Both the position numbers and the translations under genes were made by a program. A model generated the notes under the pieces. It was not told the DNA's origin, ran no database searches, and saw nothing but the letters and a program-made list of their open reading frames with translations. Below, piece after piece: positions 1 to 8,018 of a stretch of DNA of 12,966 nt. The stretch's first letter is position 1. The number at the start of each line of letters is the position of its first letter. The stretch lies in the NCBI GenBank assembly GCA_900552655.1, contig USAE01000042.1, positions 1-12,966 on the forward strand, read 5' to 3'. This stretch comes from an uncultured Clostridium sp. (GTDB taxonomy: Bacteria > Bacillota > Clostridia > TANB77 > CAG-508).

Positions 1-3000
1 TACTTTCTTGGCTTCCTGTTACCTCTTCACTTGTCTTTTCAGGTGTTAATAACTTGATATTTCCGCTTACATTATTAACCACTTTTTCTTGGTTCATGTC
101 TAAGCCTACATATACTACTTTAAATGTTTTTGTTACCTCTACATTTCCAATAGAAATTATTCCTGTCCCACTATTATTTGCAAAACTATTTATATTTTGT
201 ACATTTTCTTTCCATGTAATAGTTCTTGCATTTGCATCATATGCCCCACCTGCTAAGTCAGATTTTGATTCATCTATTGCATATGGCAATGTATCTACTA
301 TTGTTACTTCTGCATTTCCTATGTAATCTAGTACATTTGCTCTATATGTTATTGTATAGCTCATTTCTTGGTTTGCTATTGTTATTCTGTCTGTTCCTGT
401 TTTATTTATTACTTGGTTTGTTATATTTGGTGTTTTTAATCTGTAATAATATGTTACAACTATTTGACTTTCTGTCATTGTTCCATTTTTATTTGCTGGT
501 TCTGCTACTAGTTCATAATTTTGTGCTATATTGCTAGATGCGTTTGTACTATAACTCTCTCCTACTTTTCCTGCAATTACCTCTTCTTCTACTTCTCCAC
601 CATTTTTTGAAGGTACTTTTTCCGTTGTATTTTCCTTGTAGTGATGTACTAAGACATTTGTGTCACTTTTCACATAGTAAAATATTATTTCGTTTCCTTC
701 CACTTTTATAGTTATACTTTGGTCCTGCGCTGATTCTAAATCATATCCAGGTATATTTATTGCTTGTTCTGTTATTGTATCTCCAAATGTTTGGTTTGCA
801 ACTACTTTGCTTTCATGTATTTCTTTATTTGTTCCTTTTTCTAAGTATTTTACTGTATATGATATATCTGTTCTTTTTCTATATAAAAAGTCTATGTTAT
901 TTTCACTTTGCTTTATCGTTATTCTTTTAGTACTAGGTTCTACTTTTACATATCCTTCTACATCTATCGCTTGTTCTTCTACTTCTTCTCCTAGTAACTT
1001 ATTTTCCACAATTTTGCTTTCTGCTAATTTTGTTTGACTTCCATCTTCGTAATAATTCACACTATAGCTATATGTTGGTAAATCTACTTTTACTGTATTT
1101 CCTATATTACCTGCTCTATCTACTGGAGCTATATATACATATTTCGCTTTTTTCAGTTCATCTAATGGTATCTCTTCTGATTCCACATATGTTCCCACGT
1201 TCTCTGTTATGTCTTCATTTGTTTCTTCCATACTAGTTAAGTATCTATATCCTACTACTCCAGATCCTTCACCTAATTTTTCATGTCTATCATTTGATGT
1301 TATTTTCACTTTACCTTCTGCTATATTCGTTCCTGTTATTTTAGGTGCTGTATTATCTAACTTTCCTATATCAACTTTTACTGTTCTTTCATTTCCTAAT
1401 CCATCTTTTAAATATATTGCAGCTGTTACTTTATCATATACATCCCCATAAAAGTTATATTTTCGTACATATCCATCATTTTCTTTACTTGCACTTTGGT
1501 AGTCTTTTGCGTCATTAAATGCTATCTGTACTTCTCCTATTCCTTGATCCTCTGCTGTAAAAGTTATTTCTTTATTTTTACTCCATTCTTTGGTATATTC
1601 TCCATTTTGTATTAATGTTGGAGCTTTTGCATCTAGATTTTGTATTTCTATATTTTTACTTATCTCGTTTCCATATCTATCTTTTGCTTTAACAACTAAT
1701 GTTTGTGTTTCTTTCGCCTCTGCTACTATGTCAAAACTTCTTGTAAATGTTTTATTACCATTACTTGTTGCTGTTCCATATTCTACAATACACTTTCCAC
1801 TTGTATCATACAGCGCTATATTTAATATATCACTGTATGAATCATATGCATTTACTGTTATAGTCGCTTTCTTGCTAAATCCATTAACTATTTCCGATTT
1901 ATTTATTTGTACATCATCTATACGCGGCGCTTGTGTATCTGGACTTATTTTATATTGTAATGGTACATTTGGTCTTGCATATTCATTTTCATTTCCATTT
2001 ACATAATTTAGTCCTTTGCTTGCATTTAAAGCAACTCCTGGTGTACCTTGGTATCCATCTTTTATATATGCTTCATATTGAACCATATATAATCCGGATG
2101 TTATTCCTTCTGTTCCATATTTGGGATTGTTATAGTATTCTTTTGGCAAATCTATTACATTGCCAGGTTCTAAACTTTCAAATGCACCTGCTTCAAGTGT
2201 TGCTGACCATGTTGGCAGATTTGTTTTACTTGTCCATTGTACCTGTCCTAATAATTGATATATTCCTCTTATTGTATAATGTAAATTATTATTTATATCT
2301 TGCTTAGATTCATGATAATATACTTTATATATTTCTACGCCACAGTCTTTACAATAATATGTATTATCGTTTTTTCTTCTCATTTCCAAATGATTTATAG
2401 TAGTTTCTTTAGTATAGTCCCATCCACAATATTTACATTTCTTCTTATTATTACTACAATTAATTTTATTACCGTCTTCATCAACACAATCTTGCTTAGT
2501 CATTAATTTACCATTTTTATCATATGCCCAAACAGTTTTACATCTTTTGCAACTTCCTATGCCATGTCTATAGTCTCCTCTATTAGTATTTTTTCCCGTT
2601 TCATCATATATCTTATCTTCAGTATAATATTCTATATCATGTTCTACATAGTTCGATATAGAATAACCACAGCCTTTTGTGCATGATTCTACTAAATATG
2701 TCCCACATGTTCCTGTTCCACTTGTAGTTTTAGTATGATTTTCTCTATTTTTTATATCTCCACATATAAAACATTCTTCCCAATGATTTATATCATCATA
2801 TTTCTTTTCATATATATGTGTATGTTCTGTATCTTCTCCTGTAACTAAACCTGTTAAATCTATGTCTGTTACACTTTTTTCTTCACTGTTTGCCAATTCA
2901 CTATTTTCTCTTTTTATAGCATTATTTATATGTTTTCCTAATTCTACTATATTCTCCTTATTCAGCACTATTAATACAGTTAGCATAAACACAACAATAA

Positions 3001-3094
3001 ATACTATAAACATTATCTTCGCAAGTTTGTTAGTGCGTGTACTAATAATATCTTTGTTTTTTTGCTTTCCTTCTTTCTTTTGTCGTTTATCCAT
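1..3094 (-). CDS. Large membrane-anchored surface protein with Cys/His cluster, Ig-like and MucBP-like repeats (partial, C-terminus off the left edge)
   Basis: The frame runs without a stop from ATG at 3094 to the left edge (1031 codons visible); an in-frame TAG directly precedes the ATG. AGGTG sits 7 bases upstream as ribosome binding site. Visible order: a basic cytoplasmic N-terminus (1-26); one membrane helix (about 27-44), a signal anchor or uncleaved signal; a Cys/His-rich region (91-251) with CxxC or CxxxC pairs at 108/111, 138/142, 182/185, 220/223 and 248/251, and HTH (91-93) and HW (104-105) before the first pair; about 120 unassigned residues; Ig-like beta repeats (about 386-674, recurring 'D..AP.I' and 'D..GN'); three MucBP-like repeats (about 675-740, 743-808, 813-885, 'Y.V.Y...G' and 'PGY'); and a DUF11/fimbrial isopeptide-like domain from about 888. 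This suggests an extracellular adhesin or surface matrix protein; ligand unknown. The C-terminal anchor cannot be seen. Gene reality is certain; function is inferred from repeat types. Confidence 0.9.
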   Translation of the reverse strand, partial: MDKRQKKEGKQKNKDIISTRTNKLAKIMFIVFIVVFMLTVLIVLNKENIVELGKHINNAIKRENSELANSEEKSVTDIDLTGLVTGEDTEHTHIYEKKYDDINHWEECFICGDIKNRENHTKTTSGTGTCGTYLVESCTKGCGYSISNYVEHDIEYYTEDKIYDETGKNTNRGDYRHGIGSCKRCKTVWAYDKNGKLMTKQDCVDEDGNKINCSNNKKKCKYCGWDYTKETTINHLEMRRKNDNTYYCKDCGVEIYKVYYHESKQDINNNLHYTIRGIYQLLGQVQWTSKTNLPTWSATLEAGAFESLEPGNVIDLPKEYYNNPKYGTEGITSGLYMVQYEAYIKDGYQGTPGVALNASKGLNYVNGNENEYARPNVPLQYKISPDTQAPRIDDVQINKSEIVNGFSKKATITVNAYDSYSDILNIALYDTSGKCIVEYGTATSNGNKTFTRSFDIVAEAKETQTLVVKAKDRYGNEISKNIEIQNLDAKAPTLIQNGEYTKEWSKNKEITFTAEDQGIGEVQIAFNDAKDYQSASKENDGYVRKYNFYGDVYDKVTAAIYLKDGLGNERTVKVDIGKLDNTAPKITGTNIAEGKVKITSNDRHEKLGEGSGVVGYRYLTSMEETNEDITENVGTYVESEEIPLDELKKAKYVYIAPVDRAGNIGNTVKVDLPTYSYSVNYYEDGSQTKLAESKIVENKLLGEEVEEQAIDVEGYVKVEPSTKRITIKQSENNIDFLYRKRTDISYTVKYLEKGTNKEIHESKVVANQTFGDTITEQAINIPGYDLESAQDQSITIKVEGNEIIFYYVKSDTNVLVHHYKENTTEKVPSKNGGEVEEEVIAGKVGESYSTNASSNIAQNYELVAEPANKNGTMTESQIVVTYYYRLKTPNITNQVINKTGTDRITIANQEMSYTITYRANVLDYIGNAEVTIVDTLPYAIDESKSDLAGGAYDANARTITWKENVQNINSFANNSGTGIISIGNVEVTKTFKVVYVGLDMNQEKVVNNVSGNIKLLTPEKTSEEVTGSQES

Positions 3095-3133
3095 CTATAT
3101 ACACCTACTTATTCCATAATATCCTATTATCAT
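3095..3133 (-). CDS. Possible 12-codon leader peptide (uORF) abutting the large surface protein gene
   Basis: ATG at 3133 opens a 12-residue reading frame (MIIGYYGISRCI) whose TAG stop directly precedes the ATG of the large surface protein at 3094 (TAG-ATG). GGGAG lies 11 bases upstream of the uORF ATG (plus strand 3145-3149). The ribosome binding site of the main gene lies inside the uORF. This arrangement would allow translational coupling or leader-peptide control. The frame is short and may be chance in AT-rich DNA. Confidence 0.3.
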   Translation of the reverse strand: MIIGYYGISRCI

Positions 3134-3165
3134 AATTTTACTTTCTCCCACAATATAAGTAAATA

Positions 3166-3197
3166 GAGCCTTACGTCCAATTAGTGGAGTAAGACTC
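3166..3197 (-). promoter_or_regulatory. Hairpin in the leader of the large surface protein gene
   Basis: On the minus strand GAGTCTTAC pairs with GTAAGGCTC (nine pairs, one G-U wobble that exists only on the minus-strand RNA). An inner TCCA/TGGA stem closes the loop CTAAT. It lies about 70 bases upstream of the surface protein ATG and is not followed by a T run, so it is more likely a leader structure than a terminator. Confidence 0.5.
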
Positions 3198-3253
3198 TAT
3201 CACTTTACGGGTACTATTTTTCATCATTATATATTATTTTTCTATTACACCAC

Positions 3254-3331
3254 CTAAAATTCGTTTTTAATATGCTCTAGCTCAAAATTCAGTAAATAAT
3301 ATTTTTTATATCTTGCAAAGTTTTTGTTCAT
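3254..3331 (-). other. Short open frame of 25 codons, possible gene remnant
   Basis: ATG at 3331 to TAG at 3254-3256 reads MNKNFARYKKYYLLNFELEH followed by IKNEF. The same frame stays open a further dozen codons upstream of the ATG without a start. The residue mix looks protein-like (charged, helical) rather than random. There is no clear ribosome binding site, and the hairpin at 3335-3367 would cover the region just before the ATG. It could be a decayed fragment or coincidence; I do not recognise it. Confidence 0.2.
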
Positions 3332-3334
3332 TTC

Positions 3335-3367
3335 AGCAAAACTTCGTCTGATTAGAAGCTTTTTGCT
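3335..3367 (-). promoter_or_regulatory. Hairpin in the ftsH to surface-protein gap
   Basis: On the minus strand AGCAAAA, a two-base bulge, then CTTC pair with GAAG-TTTTGCT around a loop of about nine bases. There is no T run after it on the minus strand. It is part of the long structured leader region between the ftsH terminator and the surface protein start. Confidence 0.45.
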
Positions 3368-3434
3368 ATATTATCGACAATTTTTCAATATTCACTTTTT
3401 AAACTTTTAATATAAAATCCCCATCAGTTCTCTA

Positions 3435-3470
3435 GTACAGAAACTTCTCCTAGTAGTAGAAGTTTGGTAC
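3435..3470 (-). repeat. Intergenic hairpin repeat, copy 1
   Basis: GTAC (3435-3438) pairs with GTAC (3467-3470), and AAACTTCT (3441-3448) pairs perfectly with AGAAGTTT (3458-3465), leaving a nine-base loop. On the minus strand the loop ends in AGG and reads TTCT-ACTACT-AGG-AGAA. The sequence matches copy 2 closely: AGTACAGAAA, then C here or T in copy 2, then TTCTCCTA on the plus strand. Copy 3 is at 12418. It lies between the ftsH terminator and the large surface protein gene. Confidence 0.55.
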
Positions 3471-3473
3471 CAT

Positions 3474-3511
3474 AAAAGTATAGATAATCATTTATTGATT
3501 TCTATACTTTT
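3474..3511. other. Long AT-rich hairpin, possible bidirectional terminator
   Basis: AAAAGTATAGA and TCTATACTTTT pair across an inner AATCA/TGATT stem, with one bulged base. On the plus strand it is followed by a run of six T; on the minus strand it ends in TTTT. It sits just downstream of the ftsH terminator, so it could be a backup terminator for ftsH or stop antisense transcription. Confidence 0.45.
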
Positions 3512-3528
3512 TTCTTCTCTTGATATAC

Positions 3529-3567
3529 AAAAAACCGGGATTTTGAGGACCGTCCCTCAAATCCCGG
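3529..3567 (-). terminator. Rho-independent terminator after ftsH
   Basis: On the minus strand CCGGGATTTGAGG pairs with CCTCAAAATCCCGG (one extra base on the 3' arm) around the loop GACGGT, directly followed by six T. It starts about 30 bases past the ftsH stop and ends the rplI-dnaB-tilS-ftsH block. Confidence 0.92.
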
Positions 3568-3596
3568 CTATGCTCACCTATCTTCCTGGCTGGCAT

Positions 3597-5399
3597 TTAT
3601 TCTCCAAAAATCTTGTCGAATTCTTCTCCATCAATTTTTTCTTTTTCTAATAATATTTTTGCTACTGCATGTAATTTGTCTACATGTTCACTTAAAATAT
3701 TTATAGCTTTTTCATATCCTGCATCTACAATTTTTTTAACTTCTTCATCTATAATTGCTGCAGTTTCTTCAGAATATTCTTTAGCATGTGCTAAATCTCT
3801 TCCTAAGAACACTTCTTCTTGGTCTGCACCAAATGTAATTGTTCCTAATTTTTCGCTCATACCATATTTAGTTACCATTGCTCTAGATATTGCTGTCGCT
3901 CTTTCTATGTCGTTGCTTGCACCTGTAGAAATATCGTCTAATATTAGCTTTTCGGCAACCCTTCCACCTAGTAGTGAAACAATATTTTCTTCCATTTCTG
4001 TTTTAGATCTAAAAGATTTATCTTCTGTTGGTCTATACATTGTATATCCACCAGCCATTCCTCTTGGTACTATAGATATTTGGTGAACTTTATCTTGTGT
4101 TGGTAAATATCTACTTACTACTGCGTGACCTGCTTCATGGTAAGCAACTAATTTATTTTCTTTTTCGCTTCTTACTCTTGTTTTCTTTTCTGGTCCCATT
4201 GTAACTTTTACCATTGCATCTTCAATTTCTTTCATTCCAATGCAATCTAAATTTCTTCTTGCTGCAAGTAATGCTGCTTCGTTTAAAATATTTTCTAGGT
4301 CTGCACCTGCAAAACCAGAAGTGTTTCTTGCAACTGTTTTTAAGTCTACATCTTCTGCTAATTTTTTCTTTCTTGCATGAACTTCTAATATTTGCTCTCT
4401 AGATTTTACATCTGGAGCAGATACAACTATTTGTCTGTCAAATCTTCCCGGTCTTAATAATGCTTTGTCTAGTACATCTGGTCTATTAGTTGCTGCAAGC
4501 ACTATAACACCTTCATTTGTTCCAAAACCATCCATCTCAACTAAAAGTTGATTTAATGTTTGTTCTCTTTCGTCATGTCCTCCACCAAGGCCTGCACCTC
4601 TTTGGCGACCTACTGCGTCTATTTCATCTATAAATATAATAGATGGGGCATTTTTCTTAGCTTGGTCAAATAAATCTCTAACCCTAGATGCACCAACACC
4701 AACAAACATTTCTACGAATTCAGAACCACTTATACTAAAGAATGGTACTCCTGCTTCCCCTGCAACTGCTTTTGCAAGTAATGTTTTACCTGTTCCTGGT
4801 TGACCTACTAATAAAACACCTTTTGGAATTCTAGCACCCATGTCTGTAAATTTCTTAGGTGTTTTTAAAAATTCTACTATTTCTTCTAATTCTTCTTTTT
4901 CTTCATCTACACCTGCTACATCATTAAATGTAACCTTTGTTTTTTCTGCGCCATTTGTTACTCTAGCTTTGCTTTTTCCAAATGACATTGTTTTATTTCC
5001 ACCTTGGTTTCCTGGGTTAATTAATAATAATCCAAATAATAAAACAATTACTATAATTCCAAATGGTATTAATAGGTAAAGACCTTTCATAAATACTGAC
5101 TCTGGTTTTTCTGTTAATGTATAACTATTTGTTTTTAATATTTCTTGTGCATATGTCATAAAACTATTAATGTCTGGAATATTAACTTCTTTTGGAAGTG
5201 ATTCTCCTTCTACTTCTACTAAAGCTTTTTCTCCTCCTGCTTGTATTTCGATACTTTTAACTGTTCCTTTTTCCATATCTGCTAATAATTCTGAGTATGC
5301 TAATTTGTTACTTGAATTATCCATTATTGATGAAATTAATACTATAAATATAATTAAAAATATTAACCATACCGCTAATGACTTAATACCGTTCTTCAA
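3597..5399 (-). CDS. ftsH: ATP-dependent zinc metalloprotease FtsH
   Basis: Membrane AAA+ protease that unfolds and degrades misassembled membrane proteins and short-lived regulators. The 600 residues hold two membrane helices (about 8-26 and 107-128) flanking a short extracytoplasmic domain. The AAA domain follows: Walker A GQPGTGKT at 199-206, pore segment FVGVG at 232-236, Walker B IIFIDEID at 254-261, second region of homology with RPGRFDR at 316-322. The M41 peptidase domain carries the zinc site HEAGH at 421-425 and the likely third ligand Asp497 in SNDIERAT. Walker A has Gln where Pro is usual (GPPGTGKT). The start is TTG at 5399, supported by AGGAGG eight bases upstream. It has its own likely promoter (5451-5479) and a terminator, and lies downstream of tilS, a common pairing in Firmicutes; the hpt gene often found between them is absent. 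Confidence 0.98.
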   Translation of the reverse strand: MKNGIKSLAVWLIFLIIFIVLISSIMDNSSNKLAYSELLADMEKGTVKSIEIQAGGEKALVEVEGESLPKEVNIPDINSFMTYAQEILKTNSYTLTEKPESVFMKGLYLLIPFGIIVIVLLFGLLLINPGNQGGNKTMSFGKSKARVTNGAEKTKVTFNDVAGVDEEKEELEEIVEFLKTPKKFTDMGARIPKGVLLVGQPGTGKTLLAKAVAGEAGVPFFSISGSEFVEMFVGVGASRVRDLFDQAKKNAPSIIFIDEIDAVGRQRGAGLGGGHDEREQTLNQLLVEMDGFGTNEGVIVLAATNRPDVLDKALLRPGRFDRQIVVSAPDVKSREQILEVHARKKKLAEDVDLKTVARNTSGFAGADLENILNEAALLAARRNLDCIGMKEIEDAMVKVTMGPEKKTRVRSEKENKLVAYHEAGHAVVSRYLPTQDKVHQISIVPRGMAGGYTMYRPTEDKSFRSKTEMEENIVSLLGGRVAEKLILDDISTGASNDIERATAISRAMVTKYGMSEKLGTITFGADQEEVFLGRDLAHAKEYSEETAAIIDEEVKKIVDAGYEKAINILSEHVDKLHAVAKILLEKEKIDGEEFDKIFGE

Positions 5400-5450
5400 T
5401 TTAATTTCCTCCTATCATATTTTTACGAATTTTCTTTATTGCTATATGCA

Positions 5451-5479
5451 TATATACCATATATATCAATTGATTTCAA
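5451..5479 (-). promoter_or_regulatory. Likely promoter of ftsH
   Basis: On the minus strand TTGAAA (5474-5479), a 17-base spacer, then TATATA (5451-5456), with TGG directly before the -10 as an extended -10 element. It lies in the 128-base tilS-ftsH gap, about 50 bases from the TTG start. A second -35-like TTGACA sits at 5502-5507 but has no good -10 at the right distance. Confidence 0.6.
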
Positions 5480-5527
5480 GCTATTTTTTGTTTCTTTTGT
5501 GTGTCAAGTTATTTCCTCTTACGGATA

Positions 5528-6511
5528 TTAATATGTATGTGATATAATAATTTTTCCTTTATTTACAAAAACTTTTACATTTTTGTTTGGTGTTAAATAT
5601 TTGTTTCCTATATTTCTTTTGCATAGTTTTATAATGTCTTCTATATGTATTTTTTCTATATTTTTGCTTGTTCCAAATATTTTGGCTATGCTAAGTATTA
5701 ATATCTTCTTTTTTATTATATCTTCTTGTTCATTAAATTCTTTTAAGCTTAATACTACTTTTTCATTTGTTTCTTCTATTTTGATTTTATTATATATATT
5801 ATTCACAATTTTTTCTAAATAATTCTGTTCTTCTGTTACTATTTCAGATAATTTATTAATTCCTTTTATTACATTAGGGTTAAATTCTTCTTTTATAAAT
5901 GGAATTAGTACATTTCTTATCTTATTTCTTGTATATGCATTATCATTATTGCTTTGGTCTAATTTAGGTTCTAACTTATTTTCCTCGCAATATTTTTCTA
6001 TATCACATCTTTCGGTTTCTATTAAAGGCCTTATATATTTATTTTCTCTTTTTGGCTCTATCCCTTTTAGCCCTAAGCTTCCTGCTCCTCTTATTATATT
6101 CATTAAAACAGTTTCTGCTTTGTCATTCATATTGTGTGCTATTGCAATTTTATTAAATCCTGTTTCTTCTACAACTTCATTAAAGAAATTATACCTTACT
6201 TTTCTTCCTTCTTCTTCTAAACCTATTTTATCTTCTTTTGCAAGACTTAATACATCTGCATATTTTATATATATCTTTATATTATATTTACTACAATATT
6301 CTTTTATGTATTCTGTTTCTTCTTTTGCTTCTTCTCTTATTCCATGGTTTACATGTGCTACTGCTATTTCTATTCCTAGTTTTGCTTTTAATTTGTTTAG
6401 AATATCTAATAAACACATAGAATCTGGTCCCCCAGATACTGCAATAAGTACTTTATCCCCAGATTCTATTAGTTCATATTTTTTTATGGTTTTTAAAATA
6501 TTTTCTTCCAT
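5528..6511 (-). CDS. tilS: tRNA(Ile)-lysidine synthetase TilS, short form
   Basis: Uses ATP to attach lysine to C34 of the CAU-anticodon tRNA-Ile, so that it reads AUA instead of AUG; AUA is likely to be frequent in a genome this AT-rich. The N-terminal PP-loop ATPase motif SGGPDS is at 26-31, followed by HVNHG at 53-57, the family signature around AHNMND (125-130) with KAET and RGAGSLGLKG, and the 'D.SN....Y.RN.IR' stretch at 185-199. At 327 residues it is shorter than Bacillus or E. coli TilS (well over 400), and the usual C-terminal domain appears to be missing. The gene stops cleanly at TAA 5530-5528 with no obvious continuing frame. Aquifex-type TilS is also short, so the protein may still work. 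AAGGGA precedes the ATG. It follows dnaB by 62 bases, probably in one operon. Confidence 0.95.
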   Translation of the reverse strand: MEENILKTIKKYELIESGDKVLIAVSGGPDSMCLLDILNKLKAKLGIEIAVAHVNHGIREEAKEETEYIKEYCSKYNIKIYIKYADVLSLAKEDKIGLEEEGRKVRYNFFNEVVEETGFNKIAIAHNMNDKAETVLMNIIRGAGSLGLKGIEPKRENKYIRPLIETERCDIEKYCEENKLEPKLDQSNNDNAYTRNKIRNVLIPFIKEEFNPNVIKGINKLSEIVTEEQNYLEKIVNNIYNKIKIEETNEKVVLSLKEFNEQEDIIKKKILILSIAKIFGTSKNIEKIHIEDIIKLCKRNIGNKYLTPNKNVKVFVNKGKIIISHTY

Positions 6512-6573
6512 TCTACCGTCCCTTTTAGCTAATTTATTTTGCTATATCTAAAATCTAAAGTCGTAATTTATTA

Positions 6574-7908
6574 TTATTCTCTATATCTTTCCATATTGGC
6601 AAATTTTGTGTAATTTCCAAGCCATACTAGTTTTACAGTACCTGTTGAACCAGCTCTGTGCTTTGCTACAATTACTTCTGCTAAACCTTTGTCTTCACTG
6701 TCTTCGTTATAGTAATCATCTCTATATAAAAACATTACGATATCCGCGTCTTGCTCTATAGCTCCAGATTCACGAAGGTCAGAAAGCATAGGTCTATGGT
6801 CTGGTCTTTGTTCCGGTGCTCTAGATAATTGTGATAGTGCTATTACTGGTACATTTATTTCTTTTGCTAATATTTTTAAAGATCTACTTATTTCCGAAAT
6901 TTCTTGCTCTCTACTTCCAGAAGCTCTTTTTGATGATCCTTGTACAAGTTGCAAATAGTCTATTACTACTAACCCTATATCTCTTTCTAATTTTAGCTTT
7001 CTACATTTTGCTCTTATTTCGTTAATAGAAATACCAGGTGTGTCATCTATATATATAGGTGCTTCGGATAAATCTCCCATTGTATCTGCAAGTTTTATCC
7101 AGTCATCATCGTCTATTTTTCCTGTTCTTACTTTGTTGCTATCTACCATTGCTTCACTACACAAAATTCTGTTTACCATTTGCTCTTTAGACATCTCTAG
7201 ACTAAATAACACTGCTGGAACTTTCGCTTTTACTGCTGCATTTGTTGCAATATTTAAGGCAAAAGCAGATTTTCCCATAGCAGGTCTTGCTGCAATTAGG
7301 ATTAAATCTGAATTGTGAAGACCAGCCATTTTGTAGTCTAAGTCTATAAAACCTGTAGGTACACCTGTTATATGTTGCTTTTGATTATATAATTGTTCTA
7401 ATTCTGTAAAAGCATCTACTAAAACATCTTTTATTGCACTATAAGTTTTTTGGTCTTTATCTTGCATAATGTTAAAAATCTTTTTTTCTGCACTATTCAT
7501 TATATCGTCTATATTTTCTGTTGGGTCATAACCTTGTTCTATAATTTCGTTTGCTGCTTTTATAAGTCTTCTTAATTCTGACTTTTCTTTTACTATATTA
7601 ATGTATCTTTCTACGTTTGCTGTTGTTGGTACCTTTTCTGGTAACCCTACTATATATTCTAACCCTCCTATTTTTTCGAACATTCCCATAGATGTTAGCT
7701 CTGCCTTTAATGTTATAATATCTATTGGTTCTGATCTATTATATAGGTTTAAAATTGCTTCATATATAGTTTTGTTATCTTCTCTGTAAAAGTCTTCTTC
7801 TTTAAGAATTTCTATTGCAGATATTACAGCATCTCTATCTGTTAACATACTACCTATAACAGCTTGTTCTGCTTCTACATCATTTGGTGGAATTTTACCT
7901 AGCTCCAT
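6574..7908 (-). CDS. dnaB: Replicative DNA helicase DnaB (DnaC of Bacillus)
   Basis: Hexameric 5'-3' helicase that unwinds DNA at the replication fork. The 444 residues fit the family. The N-terminal DnaB domain (about 8-110, from PPNDVEAEQAVIGSML) is followed by a linker and a RecA-like motor domain: Walker A ARPAMGKS at 207-214, the SLEMS motif with catalytic Glu238, Walker B VVIDYLQL at 314-321, the ALSQLSR motif at 357-363, DLRESGAIEQDAD at 377-389, and the arginine-finger region KHRAGSTG at 416-423. No intein or insertion is visible. The ATG at 7908 is preceded by AGGAGG six bases upstream, and two consecutive TAA codons end the gene. It lies 110 bases downstream of rplI, the classic Firmicute order, with no terminator between, so it is probably co-transcribed from the rplI promoter. 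Confidence 0.98.
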   Translation of the reverse strand: MELGKIPPNDVEAEQAVIGSMLTDRDAVISAIEILKEEDFYREDNKTIYEAILNLYNRSEPIDIITLKAELTSMGMFEKIGGLEYIVGLPEKVPTTANVERYINIVKEKSELRRLIKAANEIIEQGYDPTENIDDIMNSAEKKIFNIMQDKDQKTYSAIKDVLVDAFTELEQLYNQKQHITGVPTGFIDLDYKMAGLHNSDLILIAARPAMGKSAFALNIATNAAVKAKVPAVLFSLEMSKEQMVNRILCSEAMVDSNKVRTGKIDDDDWIKLADTMGDLSEAPIYIDDTPGISINEIRAKCRKLKLERDIGLVVIDYLQLVQGSSKRASGSREQEISEISRSLKILAKEINVPVIALSQLSRAPEQRPDHRPMLSDLRESGAIEQDADIVMFLYRDDYYNEDSEDKGLAEVIVAKHRAGSTGTVKLVWLGNYTKFANMERYRE

Positions 7909-8018
7909 TTTATTCCTCCTAGTTACTTTAAACTTAATATTTTTATTTGTAGCATATTATTCTAATATTTTCTTGTAACTTAAGATATTTTTTTACTTGC
8001 TACACTCTATTTTTAGTA

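Noticed and set aside
54..3119. Many open frames on the plus strand (for example 226-537, 1590-2006, 1933-2307)
   Set aside because: They are antisense to the continuous minus-strand surface protein frame. Their products are Leu/Phe/Ser-rich low-complexity sequences typical of the complement of AT-rich genes, and they lack ribosome binding sites.
3172..3228. 18-codon frame MMKNSTRKVIESYSTNWT in the leader region
   Set aside because: No ribosome binding site at a useful distance, and it lies largely within a stable hairpin; likely chance.
3371..3385. GTCGATAA-like -10 of a sigma-D (flagellar) promoter in the surface protein leader
   Set aside because: No TAAA at the required 15-base spacing; the match is one short box in AT-rich DNA.
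3095..3528. c-di-GMP or other known riboswitch before the surface protein gene
   Set aside because: I looked for the conserved cores of common clostridial riboswitches and saw none that I could support by eye.
3613..4086. Plus-strand frame of 157 codons inside ftsH, and similar ones inside tilS, dnaB, the adhesin and splB
   Set aside because: They are shadows of strongly recognised minus-strand genes with no independent motif or initiation signal.
7948..8004. Inverted repeat TGTAGCA / TGCTACA in the rplI-dnaB gap
   Set aside because: Only seven pairs with a 43-base AT-rich loop and no T run; it would not act as a terminator and is likely chance.
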